Assembly (NCBI GenBank): GCA_009760855.2
Contig: WPIO01000004.1
Location: forward strand, 4,156,001-4,220,000
DNA length: 64,000 nucleotides
Direction: 5' to 3'
Origin: Cristatella mucedo
Lineage: Eukaryota > Bryozoa > Phylactolaemata > Cristatellidae
Shown: one piece after another, positions 1-48,830 of the stretch
Position numbering within the stretch: the stretch's first letter is position 1
Layout of the letters: each line of letters starts with the position of its first letter
Notes under the pieces: generated by a model
Databases searched by the model: none
What the model was told of the DNA's origin: nothing
The model's input: only the letters and a program-made list of their open reading frames with translations
Position numbers and translations under genes: made by a program

Positions 1-392
1 AGCGTTGCCGACAGCCCTTCCAGTCGGGCTCGCAGGTCAGGTCAGCCTTGGGTCAGTAGTGAAGTGAGGAGGCTACATACGATGTCTGCCTCTTCAAGCT
101 CGTCGGCTGCGGTCCGAGGCCCGTTGATGCGAAATTTCCCTTGAAGCTGCCTGTCATATGTTTCGCATAATTCTTTTTCGTGGTTTTTCGTGGTCGGCGA
201 TCTTCTCGTGAGTAGTCAGAGTAGGCTATCCATCGAGGTGGCTGCCTGGTGCTGCAGGCAGGGTCAGGAACTTTCTGTAGTGAGTGCGTGCTCGCGAGCT
301 CAGCGGGAGCGTGGCGCTCGCGAGCTGCCGATGTCGTCGGCCTAGCGCCAAGCATCTCGGGCACACCCGGGCATGCCTGGCACCTCTCTCAG
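1..392. other. Upstream intronic sequence before the first visible DNMBP exon
   Basis: No exon can be supported here. A pyrimidine-rich acceptor ends at 392 (ctctctcag), and the downstream frame starts mid-way through an SH3 domain. The missing ALYDF-type start of that domain must therefore lie in an exon outside the window. The reading frame stays open back to an ATG at 249, but those 48 codons do not resemble the start of an SH3 fold. Confidence 0.6.
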
Positions 393-37784
<37,392 letters not shown>

Positions 37785-39434
37785 CTTTCCAAGGAAGAGA
37801 GCAAAACAAAACGCCAACACCACTGGCCAAGTCAGAGATTCTTTCTTGACCGTGCTGCACCACCTGTCGTCGGGCACACCGAAGGAGACACTGCTGCTGG
37901 CTGACCACTGACCAGTGGCAGCACGGTTGGGGCACCCTAGAGAACGAGGTAGCTGCCTTAGCCTCGTTGGCCAGCTGCCTCGATCACAGTTCGCCTACAG
38001 CAAACATACGGTGCCGCTGCCCCACAAACAAATCAGGCTGCCCACTGACAATGCCAGCTGGCTAGTCGGTGCAACACAGATGATTCGACTCGTTTCACCG
38101 ATGCCGTGCTGCAGCAGCATCAGTGTGGATTTGTATAGGATCACCACTCCATTCGTGACGACTGTCGGTGCACTTCCAAACATCACCTAACCTTTGTTAC
38201 CTTGTGCCATAACAATAGGCTTAGTGCAGAGGGCAGTTTCTTTTGCCATCACTAGCACTTTGCTAAGACATCATGCCTTGTCCAATACTCACTTTGGATC
38301 CGTTTTGTTATGGCTGTGTAAACATTGTCTCGACAAATGCCTTAACCGATGTAACGCTTAAGACTTTGTGACTACTACTCGCTTGCAATCTCTCAAACTT
38401 CTAAGAGCCCACGGATCAAGTCGCGGTTACTAATTCGAGAATACACCAAGATGTGCTGTTTCCGGTATCTGCAAGTTTGCAAAAATTTGTGAACTCACGG
38501 ACTTCGCCCCCAAATTTCCTTGAGTGGATGGTTTAGATTTGTTGTCAGTCATTTAAAAATGGCACCCGGGCTCCGTCATTCTACAAATCTCGCGGTGATC
38601 CCATATCTTTTTTAAGAGACTAAACGAGGTCAACACCGTGCTGCCCCTTCAAATGATCCAAAGCTGACACGATACTGTACAATGAACTCTGATGTCGAGT
38701 CGAAAGCCTCGATTAAAGATCTAATATAGTCTCCTAAACATGTGGTTTATTTCGCTGAGTTTTCAAGTGTTTTAATCTTAAGGCGAAATCATGGCATACA
38801 TTATTTTGGTTATGTGTTTCTATCGGTAAAGTTTACCCCAAGTGACATTGATAAATGTGGTTGTTTCCAACTTGTGCTTCAATGTACCGCTTTTACGTTG
38901 ATGGACAACAGTATGTCAAGAAATTCTGAATATAACTTATTGTTCGGTGTAGAGATGAGAACGTTTTACCCAATATTCGCTTTGCTATTTGGATAATGCT
39001 AACTAATGCAGTGTCCATTGCCATTTGTGAGAGATCATCCAGCAAGTTAAAACTAATACTCGGGTATTTGACAGCCTTCGTGGATCAGCTCAGACCCAGT
39101 GATCTTGCTTTCCTGAAAATTCAAAGAGAAGAAGCAGAAAAACTTACTTTATGCGTATCCTAGACAAATTTGCATTTGTGAAAGTAAGGCAAGTGCACTT
39201 TTAATTTTCATGTAGTTCTTGTTTTAAATTAAACGCACCGCGTGCTTGACTAGTAATTTTCGCCTGATTTGACGGTAAAGTTATCACGGGTGTGAGATGT
39301 CTGGACTGGGTTACAATTTTCTCTAGAAATCTGGTCTCATGCTTCTGCTCCTAAACTTGGCTTTTTGAAACTCCAAATAAGAATCAGCCGTCAGTAGCCC
39401 ATAGATACCACTATGTAACGATTGTATAATAATA
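37785..39434. other. Probable 3' UTR and intergenic sequence
   Basis: No ORF of note was seen. No AATAAA was found close behind the stop; an ATTAAA at 38712-38717 could serve, which would give a 3' UTR of about 0.9 kb. The remainder to 39434 is unremarkable. Confidence 0.4.
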
Positions 39435-41361
39435 ATGATATGTATGTATGTATGTATCTCCGTCAGTAACTCCATAAAGTCATCAAGACCATGTGGGTGT
39501 TACGCAGGAGAGTTTTGTATAGCGCACTCACAGCCTAAGCGGCTTTCGGTACGCATTCGGTAGCCAACAGACTTCGTCTCACGCAACAAAGAGAAAGTGG
39601 GAAGCATAGCAGATTCAGGAGAGCAGTTGAGGTAGTGAGTAGCATAGAAGTAGCAGCTCAGGACCGCTGAAAAGGATGAGCCATAGTCGGCAGTTGGAGA
39701 GTAGTTGTCGTTGCGTAAGAATTGTAGAAGCGAGTTCCACAGTCTAGGAACTGCAGAGCTAAAGCTTATGTCGCCAACTGTCTTTAAGCGGAGGAATGGG
39801 ACAGCTAATTTGTTGTCCACACAGGACCTGAGGGCATGAACAGGCTGAGACTGATGCAGCAGTTCAGCTAGGTATGAAGGAGCCAAGCCGTGGCGGGCCT
39901 TGTGGGTCAGCGTAAGAACTTTGCTCTGTATCCTTTGCTCAACCGGCAACCATTCTAGCTCTTTCAGCAAAGGAGACACGTGCTCAAACCGCTGGGACTT
40001 GAAGACCAGCCTTGCAGCCATATTCATAGTCCGCTGTAGTGGCATAATAGCTTTCTTTGGTAGCCCAGCCAAAAGGGAATTACAATAATCAAGCCGAGAC
40101 AGAACTAAAGAGTTAGTTAAATTTTTTACAAGCCACTGTGTGAGACAGCTTCTAATCTTGGATAGGGATCGGATGTGATGGCTAGCTGTAGAGGCAGTCT
40201 TCTGAATGAAGCTTTTAAAATTGAGGCAGCTGTCGAACACGACACCTAGATTACGAGCACGTGGTGAAGGTCGCACAATAGCATCACCTATTAGAACAGC
40301 AAAGCCTTTTAATCCAGCCACAGGCTTAGGTTGTCCTATGAGGAGCAGTTCGGTTTTATCATCATTTAATTTCAGGAAGTTTTCCGACATCCAGGATCGA
40401 ATATCGGCAAGGCAAGCATTATGTTTCTCAGTTGCTGCAGCAGATTCCGAGGGTTTGAATGACAAATACAACTGAGTATCGTCAGCATAGAAGTGATATC
40501 CTATTCCATGGGCCTTAATCACTTTTCCCAGAGGTTGCGTATAAATGGAGAACAGCAAGGGACCAAGTAAAGACCCTTGAGGGACTCCACAGGTGACCCT
40601 TCTCATGTCTGAGACCTGACCCCCACACGACACGGATTGAACACGATCAGACAAGTATGATTTAAACCACGCCAGTGCTTCGTCTGCCAGACCGATCGTT
40701 GTTCTCAATCGTTCAAGCAGAACTTCGTGATCAATGGTGTCGAAGGCAGCAGACAGATCTAGCAGAGCTAAGGCAGTGACATTCCCGTCGTCGTTGCCAC
40801 GTAGAATGTCATTGTTAACACGGAGGAGAGCAGTTTCAGTAGAGTGCTGCCTCTTGAAACCTGATTGAAATGTTTCTGACATTCCATTATTTTCAACTAG
40901 CTGCTTAGCAACAATTTTTTCAAGAATCTTTGATAAGAACGGAAGAAGGGAAACTGGACGATAGTTTGCTAGGACCTCTGTGTCTAATCCAGGCTTTTTA
41001 AGAATAGGTCTAACGATTGCCGATTTGAAGGACTTGGGGACGACCCCTTTTCCCAAAGAAGCATTAAAAATCTTGGTTACGGCAGGGCTAAGTTGGTCTG
41101 CAAGTGAAGACCACAGAGATGAAGGTATAGGGTCTTCAGGAGACGAGCTCTTTTTGCTAGACCTTATTAAGGCAGCCACATCACAGGCAGAAACATCGGA
41201 GAACCTTTTAAGAAAGGTCACAGGTTGAGAAACGGCGATTGCTTTGGTCGGAGGGGGCTTAATGGAGGCACGAATGTGCACAATTTTTTCAGTATAGAAG
41301 GCTGAAAACTTTTCGGCTGAGCCCTTGATATCTGGGGAGTCAGACCTGGCAGCATTGGCCA
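39435..41361 (-). mobile_element. L2-B LINE copy with a 593-codon open RT frame
   Basis: The minus strand from 41281 to 39500 is open for 593 codons. It includes VRPILKKPGLDTEVLANYRP, LDLSAAFDTIDHEVLLERL, GVPQGSLLGPLLFSIYTQPL, the intact catalytic box FYADDTQLY and a C-terminal domain. The endonuclease is missing: the 5' side is cut at about 41361, where an L2-A tail abuts. The 3' end is cagttactgacggagatac followed by a short ATAC repeat at 39442-39458. RT motifs place it in the L2/CR1 group. The frame is unbroken, which suggests a fairly young copy, but without endonuclease it cannot move itself. Confidence 0.92.
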
Positions 41362-41470
41362 GTAAATAATAATAATGTACTTGATAAAGCGCCCTCAGAG
41401 AACTTAATCTCTCTCTCTAGGCGCTTTACATTTGCTGCAAAGGAAAATGCAAGGAAGGATTCCCGTGCTG
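41362..41470 (-). repeat. L2-A LINE 3' tail, minus strand
   Basis: AAT repeats are followed by gtacttgataaagcgccctc, ctaggcgctttacatttgct and gcaaaggaaa, the complement of the L2-A end. It abuts the truncated 5' side of the L2-B copy. Confidence 0.85.
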
Positions 41471-42099
41471 GGTTAATAAAAACTTGTGTGTACTACTGCG
41501 GTGTTATATTACAACTGGTGGCCGGGGATGGTCTCCAAAGGTTTATTGCCTACCGGAAAATTTCGTGGCCATTAGGGAAACCGTCGGAATTTGCAAATAT
41601 CGGGAAGATTTTGAATAGTACGTCGCAGCTTATGAATGGTCAAGCTAGATGGCCGTGTCTTTTTTTACTGTGCACCTTGAAGGAGACCCTAAGGCGTATC
41701 TTAGGCAGCTGTCACATACGGAACTAAAATTAGTAAGGACATTTTCGAATCTTCGCGATGCATTAATTGCCCGACATAAAAAACTTCTATACTCCGTCTC
41801 CTTGGAGAGAGGGCTGCTCTGAGGCGCCAGCCCCGGCGAGTCTGTCCACAGTTATTTATCCAGGCCTGGGCAGTTGCTTAGACTCTGCGCCTTCCCAGCT
41901 CTACTAGAGCCGTCGTGCACTCTAGCGGCAGAGGCAGACGAAACTGCTAAGCTGAGAAATAGGCAAGCGATTGGTGTCTTGTGACTGGTTTTCGGCACAC
42001 CGAGACTCCATATTGATGTCTCACTCTGTGAATGATTTGGCTAGCAACCGATTATGCAACTATCTATGACAGAGACAGCATAAAAGCCAACAAGTTAGG
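41471..42099. other. Intergenic sequence, nothing recognised
   Basis: Nothing was recognised over this stretch. Confidence 0.4.
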
Positions 42100-42228
42100 C
42101 TTGTTGTCATTGAGCATGCAACCACTAACAATTCAATCGTGCTTCCTTGGCAGCAAATGTAAGTGCCTAGAAAAAGAATGAGTCGGAGGGCGCTATATCA
42201 AATGCATTATTTTTATTATTATCGTGAC
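42100..42228 (+). repeat. L2-A LINE 3' tail
   Basis: It has tgagcatgcaaccactaaca, gcagcaaatgtaagtgccta, ggagggcgctatatcaaatg and a degenerate ATT tail, the L2-A terminus in diverged form. Confidence 0.8.
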
Positions 42229-42565
42229 AAAATATCGGCAGGAGTTGTGCTTGCGTAGTCGGCATTGGCATTTGAGCTCACTGAGCTCTGAAGCCATAGA
42301 ACCGTAATGGTATGCATTGAGAGACTACATATACATTGAGGGCTACACCGCGAGAGGCGTTGATTTGTGACAACGGCATCACGAGGTTTGTCACTTGACG
42401 ATGTTGTACAGCGAGTGGCTCGGCTTTACAAGCAGAACTTGATAGTTTACTAGCTACTACCTACTATGCCTGAACGATGCAGCACCGATGCAGTGGATTG
42501 TCGACGGTCAAACGAGTAGTAGATTGCTCTCGTGAGTGCATGCGTGCGCGTGTGCGTGCGGATGA
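42229..42565. other. Intergenic sequence, nothing recognised
   Basis: Nothing was recognised. Confidence 0.4.
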
Positions 42566-42795
42566 GAGAGGGGAGGGGCGGGAGAGAGAGTGTGTGAGAG
42601 AGAGAGGGAGAGAGAGAGAGAGAGAGAGAGAGGAAACGGGTAGACAGACGAGTAGCAGGGAGGGAGTGGAGGAAAAAGGAAGAGAGAGTGAGTGAGACAA
42701 GAGTCCGCGAGGGAGATTGAGACAAAGTGAGAAGAAAGAGAGAGAGAGAGAGAGGAGGAGAGGGAGGAGCGGGAGGAGGTGGATAGAAGAGGAGG
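42566..42795. repeat. GA-rich low-complexity stretch
   Basis: Several GA runs (near 42593-42632 and 42738-42756) lie in purine-rich DNA. Open frames on both strands here are compositional. Confidence 0.9.
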
Positions 42796-42959
42796 AAAAA
42801 AAGCCCCAAAAAAAGCAGCTGCAATGCACCGTGCGTAACAGTAACTTGTGTTTCGGTGGTAAGGGACCCAGTGCGAAATACGGTTCTAGCCCCAAGCACG
42901 TCAGGAAAAAGACAGAGGGCAGGAAGGAGCGATATCCTCTTGTGCCAATACAACAATTT

Positions 42960-44950
42960 GGAAAAGCATAGGCCTTTTCCGTTCAGCAGCGTATAGTCGC
43001 CCCTGTTTCTTTCTGCAATGCACGTTTAATGGGACTGTGGTTGAAGTCCTGCTGGACATATACGGTCCGAAATTCTACATTCTCATTCTACATCAGTAGG
43101 AACTATGCCCAGCACATCTCTTCTATTGGTTGAGGCCTCAGTGCATGCTAGGCGCGATGCGCATCTATGGATAATGTAGGAAGTGTACTTATCGCAAAGA
43201 CAACAGTTCGGCAAGGCAGAAGCCAAGCGGTGATGCAGTTGCAGTGCAGCTTTGGGGCACGGTAAGAACTCCTGTTTGAAGGAGCTCGTCTGCCAGATGC
43301 CGTACTTTTAAGCAAAACGCCAATAGTCCCAGAAAATAAAGGTACATTCTGGGTGAGAACAATGAACCTCACAGACAAACTGTTGACGTTAAATGCCCGC
43401 TATGTAAGAGGTGACTTCAAACAGTCGATTGGACATGCTGAACCAGTTTCCCAACTAGTGTGCTCAGACGGCGACCACGAGCAAAAGCTACACAAGAGGG
43501 TGTGGACACGGCAGCACACCATTTTTCAGGGAAACAGGGGCAGCAGTTAACGAGTTTGCTTATGAAAAATCGCCAAGTGTTCTCCTAAAGCTCGAGGGAT
43601 TTGGGAAAGCGCAATACAATAGCGCGACATTCAGTTGCAGCCTCAAGCAGTGCCGGTCCTACAGTGCCCTAGGCGCATTACACTTTCGCTACAGGCCCCA
43701 GTTAGGAAGAAATTCGCTGAGATGCTGGACAATGGTATGAACGAGCGATCGACCAGTCCGCGAGCACCGTCTTTAGTGATCGTCAGAAAGCCGTCGGGTG
43801 ACCTCAGAATTTGTGCTGGTTATCGCAAACTCAATGAGGCTACCGTGAGGGACAGCTACCAATTGCTCAATCTCACAGAGGCGCTGGACCGTCTTTACAA
43901 AGCTAAGCTATTAGCAGCATCAATATGATATCCGGTTACGATCAAGTTGAGTTTGCTGAAGCAGATAGACTGACAACGGCGTTTTTATCACCCTATGGCC
44001 TGGCCTCTACCAGTATTGTCGTATGCCATTCGGACTCAACAATGCCCCAGGTACATTTCAATGTGTCGTGAAAGACCTCATTCAAGTGCTTGACACAGAA
44101 GATGCCCTGGCAAGACACTGTGACGACTTTGTTTGCTTCTACGAAACATGGAATGACCGTATGGCTGACCTTGATAGAGTTCTAAGCCTGTTCAGGTCAT
44201 CTTGAGTTTTGAGGAACAAACGAGTGATTTGCCTAACAGGAATTTGCTTTCCTGAAACACGTAGTGTCTGCAGGAAGCACAAGATCAATGCCAAAAAAAT
44301 GTCAGCCATCCACGACTGGCGAGTACCTAAGGATGAAGGCTGGAGAGCTGTCAAGCCTCCTGGGACTAGTAGGCTTTTATCGTAACTTCATCCCGGGCCA
44401 TGCCCAGATTTACGCTGTCCTCTACGAACAGCTAAAGCAATTCGAGTGGTCGGGAGAATGTACATCGGCCTGCAACAAATTCAACGAGCTGCTCATTGAT
44501 GGGTATGTACTGGAGCTCTCAATGCAGACCTTCCATTCGTCGTAACTTGTGATATTTTTGCTCAGTGGTGGCTGGCTTTCCGTGCTCTCCGCTCTTATAG
44601 AGCGGAGAGCACGTTGCCGGTGGCATTTGGAGGGCAACAACTGAATGAATGCCAGAGAGGCGAAATAGTCGGCCACCGAGAGCTGAAGTGCCTTGCACTA
44701 GCGTAGGTTCTGAAAGTGTACAGGCCCTACTTGTTGGGCACTACTACATTCACACTGTACACTGACCCCGAAGCGGTCCAGTGGTTAATCCTCGAGAAGC
44801 ACGCAGAAGAAACCGCTAGCGTCGATCCCTTGACTTCTGTGGCATTGGACCCAGAAGTTGGATAAGTTCGAATTCAAAGTGTTCCACATACTCGGTGAGG
44901 CACATGCTGTCGTCAATGCTCTAAGCCGGGGATCCCATCACGTCGCAGCT
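42960..44950 (+). mobile_element. Decayed Ty3/gypsy LTR-retrotransposon pol
   Basis: Order of pieces: a pre-RT stretch near 43550-43640 (LLMKNRQVFS, then a DLGK..IARHSV-like piece); RT start near 43680-43925 with SPRAPSLVIVRKPSGDLRIC and YRKLNEATVRDSYQL; RT middle near 44015-44205 with YCRMPFGLNNAPGTFQCVVK, and a worn HCDDFVCF box at 44118-44141; the post-RT connector near 44345-44500 with LLGLVGFYRNFIPGHAQIY; and RNase H near 44540-44800 with FVVTCD and FTLYTDPEAVQWL. Stops and frameshifts separate all of them, and no LTRs were found. An old dead copy whose integrase, if ever present here, is not recognisable. Confidence 0.88.
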
Positions 44951-45039
44951 ACTAAGTTGAAGTGAGAGTTCTCCCTAGAAGAAGGTGTCAAACAAGCGCA
45001 GCATGAGAGCATCTTGATTTGATTTCTCTGCGCTCGAGG

Positions 45040-45545
45040 CTCGGCTGACTTTTAACTAGATGACCACCTCAGCTTCACAGTCTCGGCTGACTATTTCCAG
45101 TGAACGACCTAGCAATAAATTCGTGCTTACTCGGATAACGATGTCGCAGTCAAGTTGGTTCACGTGTTTGCGACAGCTCGTACAGACTTCTGGAAATCCC
45201 TACGCTGCAGTTTTTCCCATCTTTTGCAATAGGACGCTTACAGTTGCAGCCAAACTGTACACTAGGATTGGTTGTCGAGAGCACATGGCGACTGTACGGC
45301 TCGACTCACCTAGCACTGTCGTTTTATAGGTTCTGTCACCTATCAGTGCTTCCCTTCTTTTCTTGCTCCGGCTTACCTTTCTGCAATACTTATCGCTCGT
45401 CTCTGACTGTGGTTGCTTAACTGTGCCTCTCGTCACCATCAAATTCTTTGGAAACCGTGCCCATCCGTTTCTGTGCTTCCAAGGCTTACAACTCACAACA
45501 AGCAAGTCTGACATCCCTTGACTTAAAGGAACATTAAAAATTCAA
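45040..45545 (+). repeat. L2-A-related LINE fragment, decayed
   Basis: It starts near LDDHLSFTVS (45050-45085), passes the DNDVAVKLVHVFATARTDFW stretch near 45135-45195, and reaches SLTSLDLKEH near the end. Order agrees with the L2-A C-terminus; the frame is shattered. Confidence 0.6.
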
Positions 45546-45553
45546 TAAAATAT

Positions 45554-45725
45554 TGTAGCTAATTTAACAGAGTTTTTTGTATAGCAACTGAAGAGCCTCA
45601 AAAGCTGTCACGGCCGGCCGATTGCAGAGGCAATAAAGGATCGCCCACCGCAAGATTCGAACCCACGACATCGGGACTGAGGTCGTGAAGAGCAACCACC
45701 TTATCTAGTGTGCCATCACGGCTCA
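45554..45725 (-). repeat. SINE-A copy
   Basis: Minus-strand copy with B box (complement gattcgaaccc), the ggcaataaaggatcgcccac core, and the full tRNA-like head at the right end (gtgccatcacggctca). Confidence 0.85.
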
Positions 45726-46372
45726 ATAAACAATTCCACCTGTAGCCACGTGAATCGTCCTTTAATTGCTCGTTCGTGCTGAAAGTGTGACTCAAAAGAT
45801 TATATGGTGGCTATTATTGTTTTTCTTATTTATCGTTAGATATCCTAGAAACAAATGAGGATACCAATATTCGCACATCTGTAAAAGAAGTTAGCATATC
45901 AACTCATTTTTGCAAATGCTTGAAGATGGATGTACGCTAATTGGGACAGAACCGTTCCGAACTCGCGTGTTTTAAAGCAACCATTATCCAGTTTCTTAGC
46001 TCAGTTGGACTCATGTTAACAATGCCAAACCATCGTGCCTCACTGGACTTTTCTGCAGGGTAGCTGTATGCTTAAAGTAGCATGTGCATTTAGTTGTTAA
46101 TCGACACCATGTGCAGAAGAAGTTGCTTTTTGACAAGTACTTTGTATTTATATGGTAATGCTTGCTGCAGAAGTTGTCAGAAGCCTATAAAGTACATGCT
46201 ATGCCGACATGTATTCTGTTTAAAAATGAAGAAAAGGTGAGATAAAGCGTTGTTTGCTTTTAGGGCCTAACTGCCTGTGTGCCATAGTTCTCTTGGCGCT
46301 GTGCACATGAATTTTTGTTATTATTACTCCTATTATTATTGAATAACGTTGTACGACCTTAACGTCTAATGG
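45726..46372. other. Intergenic sequence, nothing recognised
   Basis: Nothing was recognised apart from a short ATT repeat at 46318-46340 that could be a worn LINE tail. Confidence 0.4.
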
Positions 46373-46548
46373 TGAGCCGTGATGGCACACCAGGTAAGGC
46401 GGTTGCTTTCACGACCTCGGTCCCGAGGTCGTGGGTTCGATTCCTGCGGTGGGCGATCCTTTATCGCCACTGCATGCGGTCGTGAAAGCTGTAAAGGCTC
46501 TTCTGTCGCTATACAAAAAGAGGCTGTTCATTCAGTTAGGATTTTTTA
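46373..46548 (+). repeat. SINE-A copy, full length
   Basis: Best plus-strand copy. The head gagccgtgatggcacaccag has A box TGGCacaccAGG. A palindrome (acctcggtcccgaggt) follows, then B box GGTTCGATTCC at 46435-46445, gggcgatcctttatcgcc, an end at ttcagttagg and a run of T. The two boxes form an internal RNA polymerase III promoter, as in tRNA-derived SINEs. Confidence 0.9.
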
Positions 46549-46554
46549 ATGGTT

Positions 46555-46815
46555 GTGGAAAACCCATAAACGAAATGCACCTGAAGTGCAATGGCATTAT
46601 AATATTGCGGACACTGCATGCTGCCCCTAATCATGTTTGCATGCTGACCCTGTGCCTGTCATCCCTAACCATGTAATGCATTTTGTCATCGAGCATGCTA
46701 CCACTAATCATTTGATCGTGCTTCATTTGAAGCAAATGTAAAGTGCCTAGAAAGAGATTGAGTTCTCTTAGGGTGCTATATCAAATGTATTATTATTAGC
46801 AGTAGTAGTAGTAAT
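46555..46815 (+). repeat. L2-A LINE 3' end
   Basis: The conserved 3' spacer (gcatgctgccc, catgctgaccctgtgc) is followed by the terminus aaatgtaaagtgcctagaaa and an ATTATTAGCAGTAGTAGTA-type tail to about 46820. Confidence 0.82.
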
Positions 46816-46967
46816 AGTAGTATGTACGTATTCTATCGCCTGGCCCTTGCCTGAATGGCTTTGAGGCGGCCAGCCACCGAAAAACTCGCTCGACTGGTAA
46901 CATAATGTGGTTAACGTGGTCTGGCTCACTTTAGCTGCCTCACTTAAGTGTTTAGTCGCGTCAGATT

Positions 46968-48048
46968 TGTACCTTTGCTTTTATCCCTCCCAGCCTTCGA
47001 GCACCTCAAATTCTCTCAACTCACTTGCTGCATGCATTGATGACATCCGCACATGGATGGCAGCAAATTTTCTAAAACTTAACGATGATAAAACTAACTT
47101 ACTAGTTATGGGCAAACCCAGTGTGATCCAGAGATTAGACAGGCTGACTCTCAAAATTGGCTCTGCCAGCATATCTCCAGTTGAATCAGCTCGAAATCTA
47201 GGTGTCATATTCCAAAGCGACCTCTCGTTAGACGACCATATCAGCTCCACAGTCAAATCCGCCTATTTTCAGCTCCATAACATTGCTAAAATTCGGGCTT
47301 GTTTAGATAAAGATACCACATCTAAGTTGGTCCATGCATTCGTGACATCCCGTCTCGACTTCTGCAACTCACTGCTTACTGGCCTACCAGCATGTGCGAT
47401 CAGGCGATTGCAGCTGGTGCAAAACTCGGCAGCTAGACTTGTCTGCCGTGAGCTTCGCAGTTGCCACATTACTCCACTTCTCGCCGACCTGCACTGGCTA
47501 CCAGTCAAGCAACGGATTGACTTCAAGGTTTTGTCGCTCACTTTTAGGTCCCTTCATTCTATGGCTCCAGCCTATCTCTCAGATATACTACCCCATCAGG
47601 CCAAGCATCGTACCACTTGCTTTTCGGAATCCAACAGTCTTGAAATACCTCGTACAAACCTCAAATCCTTTGGAGACCGTGCATTTAGTTCATATGCTCC
47701 CAAAGCCTGGAACTCCCTCCCGACCTGCGTCAGAACATCCCCTGACCTGACCACATTTAAAAGGAACCTAAAAACACACCTATTTAGGACAGCATTTAGT
47801 GGGTCCCTGTGATTCGTCCTTGATGTGCTTATGCGTGCTGACACTGTGCATGCTGCCACTAACCACATTTGCATGCTGACCCTGTGCATGTCACCCCTAA
47901 CCATATTATTCATTTCGTTTGTTTTTCAAGCATGATTTTACTTACCATTCAATTGCATTTCACTTTACAGCAAATGTAAAGCGCCTAGAGAGAGATTAAT
48001 TTCTCTGAGGGCGCTTTATCAAGTGAATTATTATTATTATTATTATTA
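46968..48048 (+). mobile_element. Young L2-A LINE insertion, 5'-truncated, with 17-bp target duplication
   Basis: The first element bases follow 46967, and the copy covers the last third of RT and the C-terminal domain in one open frame (to 47812), the 3' spacer and an ATT repeat to 48048. It is nearly identical to the same part of the 35-37 kb copy. The 17-bp word tttagtcgcgtcagatt occurs at 46951-46967 and again at 48049-48065, a perfect target-site duplication. The frame being open and the flanks unaltered point to a recent event. Confidence 0.95.
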
Positions 48049-48069
48049 TTTAGTCGCGTCAGATTGTTT

Positions 48070-48459
48070 AGTCGCATCAGCTTCATGGGAAACTTTGCTT
48101 CTGGATCAGAACTGCCATCTCGGCAGTCATTGAGAACATACTACCTATAGCGATTTCCTGCTTGCATTGAACTCTATGGATGACAATGGTGCATCATACT
48201 TCCATTGAACCGCCAAAGCCAGTCAACCTAGTATTTATTTACGTCTTTGTGACTTCTGAAGTGTACATCTCGAAAGCTAGAATCGTGCATTGTCAGAAAT
48301 GAACTATTCTTGAGCTTATGCTGCTGTTTTGGCCTGATTCACTGGTCTTTTCCGGCATTCCTATTTCCTAAAGACTTGGGTTTTCAGCTTTAGTCTTTTA
48401 TTTATATACAACCGGTATTCTTCAACTTTCATGTAGCTTATGTTGCTTTTATTTGTGCT
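48070..48459. other. Intergenic sequence, nothing recognised
   Basis: Nothing was recognised. Confidence 0.4.
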
Positions 48460-48830
48460 TATATGGTAGAAAACTTTCTAAAATCGTATAGCGATTAAAC
48501 TAACTTACTAGTTATAGAAATACCTAGCGTTATCTCAGAAATTAGCAAGTCTAACTATCAAGATGTGCTCGCTAAGCACATCTCCTGTAGCCTCTGCATT
48601 TTATCAGTATTGTGTTGCAAATTGTCCTTCCACTAGATGACCACATTAGCTCCACAGTCAAACTACATCTACTGTCTGCTTAGTAGTGGTGCAGAAATTT
48701 GGAATTACATAGATAAGGATACCACGGCGTGCTAGTTCACGCATTTGTGCGTGACTTTCCTCCTAGACGTCTGAAACTCCAGCTGGTGCGTAGCTATCGT
48801 TTTTTACTCGTACGTTTTGGAAGATAGCTC
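48460..48830 (+). repeat. L2-A-related LINE fragment, decayed
   Basis: Traces include aacttactagttatag near 48501, LPLDDHISSTVK near 48630-48665 and a worn LDKDTT piece near 48708-48726. Order fits L2-A and the frame is lost. Confidence 0.6.

Noticed and set aside
249-392. ATG at 249 as the real start of the SH3 protein
   Set aside because: The 48 codons before 393 do not resemble an SH3 start, and a good acceptor lies at 384-392. The open frame is better seen as intron read-through.
42450-42971. Leu/Ser-rich minus-strand and Arg/Glu-rich plus-strand ORFs
   Set aside because: They arise from GA-rich low-complexity DNA.
43630-44205. A working gypsy reverse transcriptase
   Set aside because: Motifs are separated by stops and frame changes, and the catalytic box is altered. 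It is a dead fragment.
46373-46450. A functional tRNA gene at the head of SINE-A
   Set aside because: A and B boxes are present, but the region between is a palindrome rather than an anticodon arm, and the same unit recurs about a dozen times with a SINE body.
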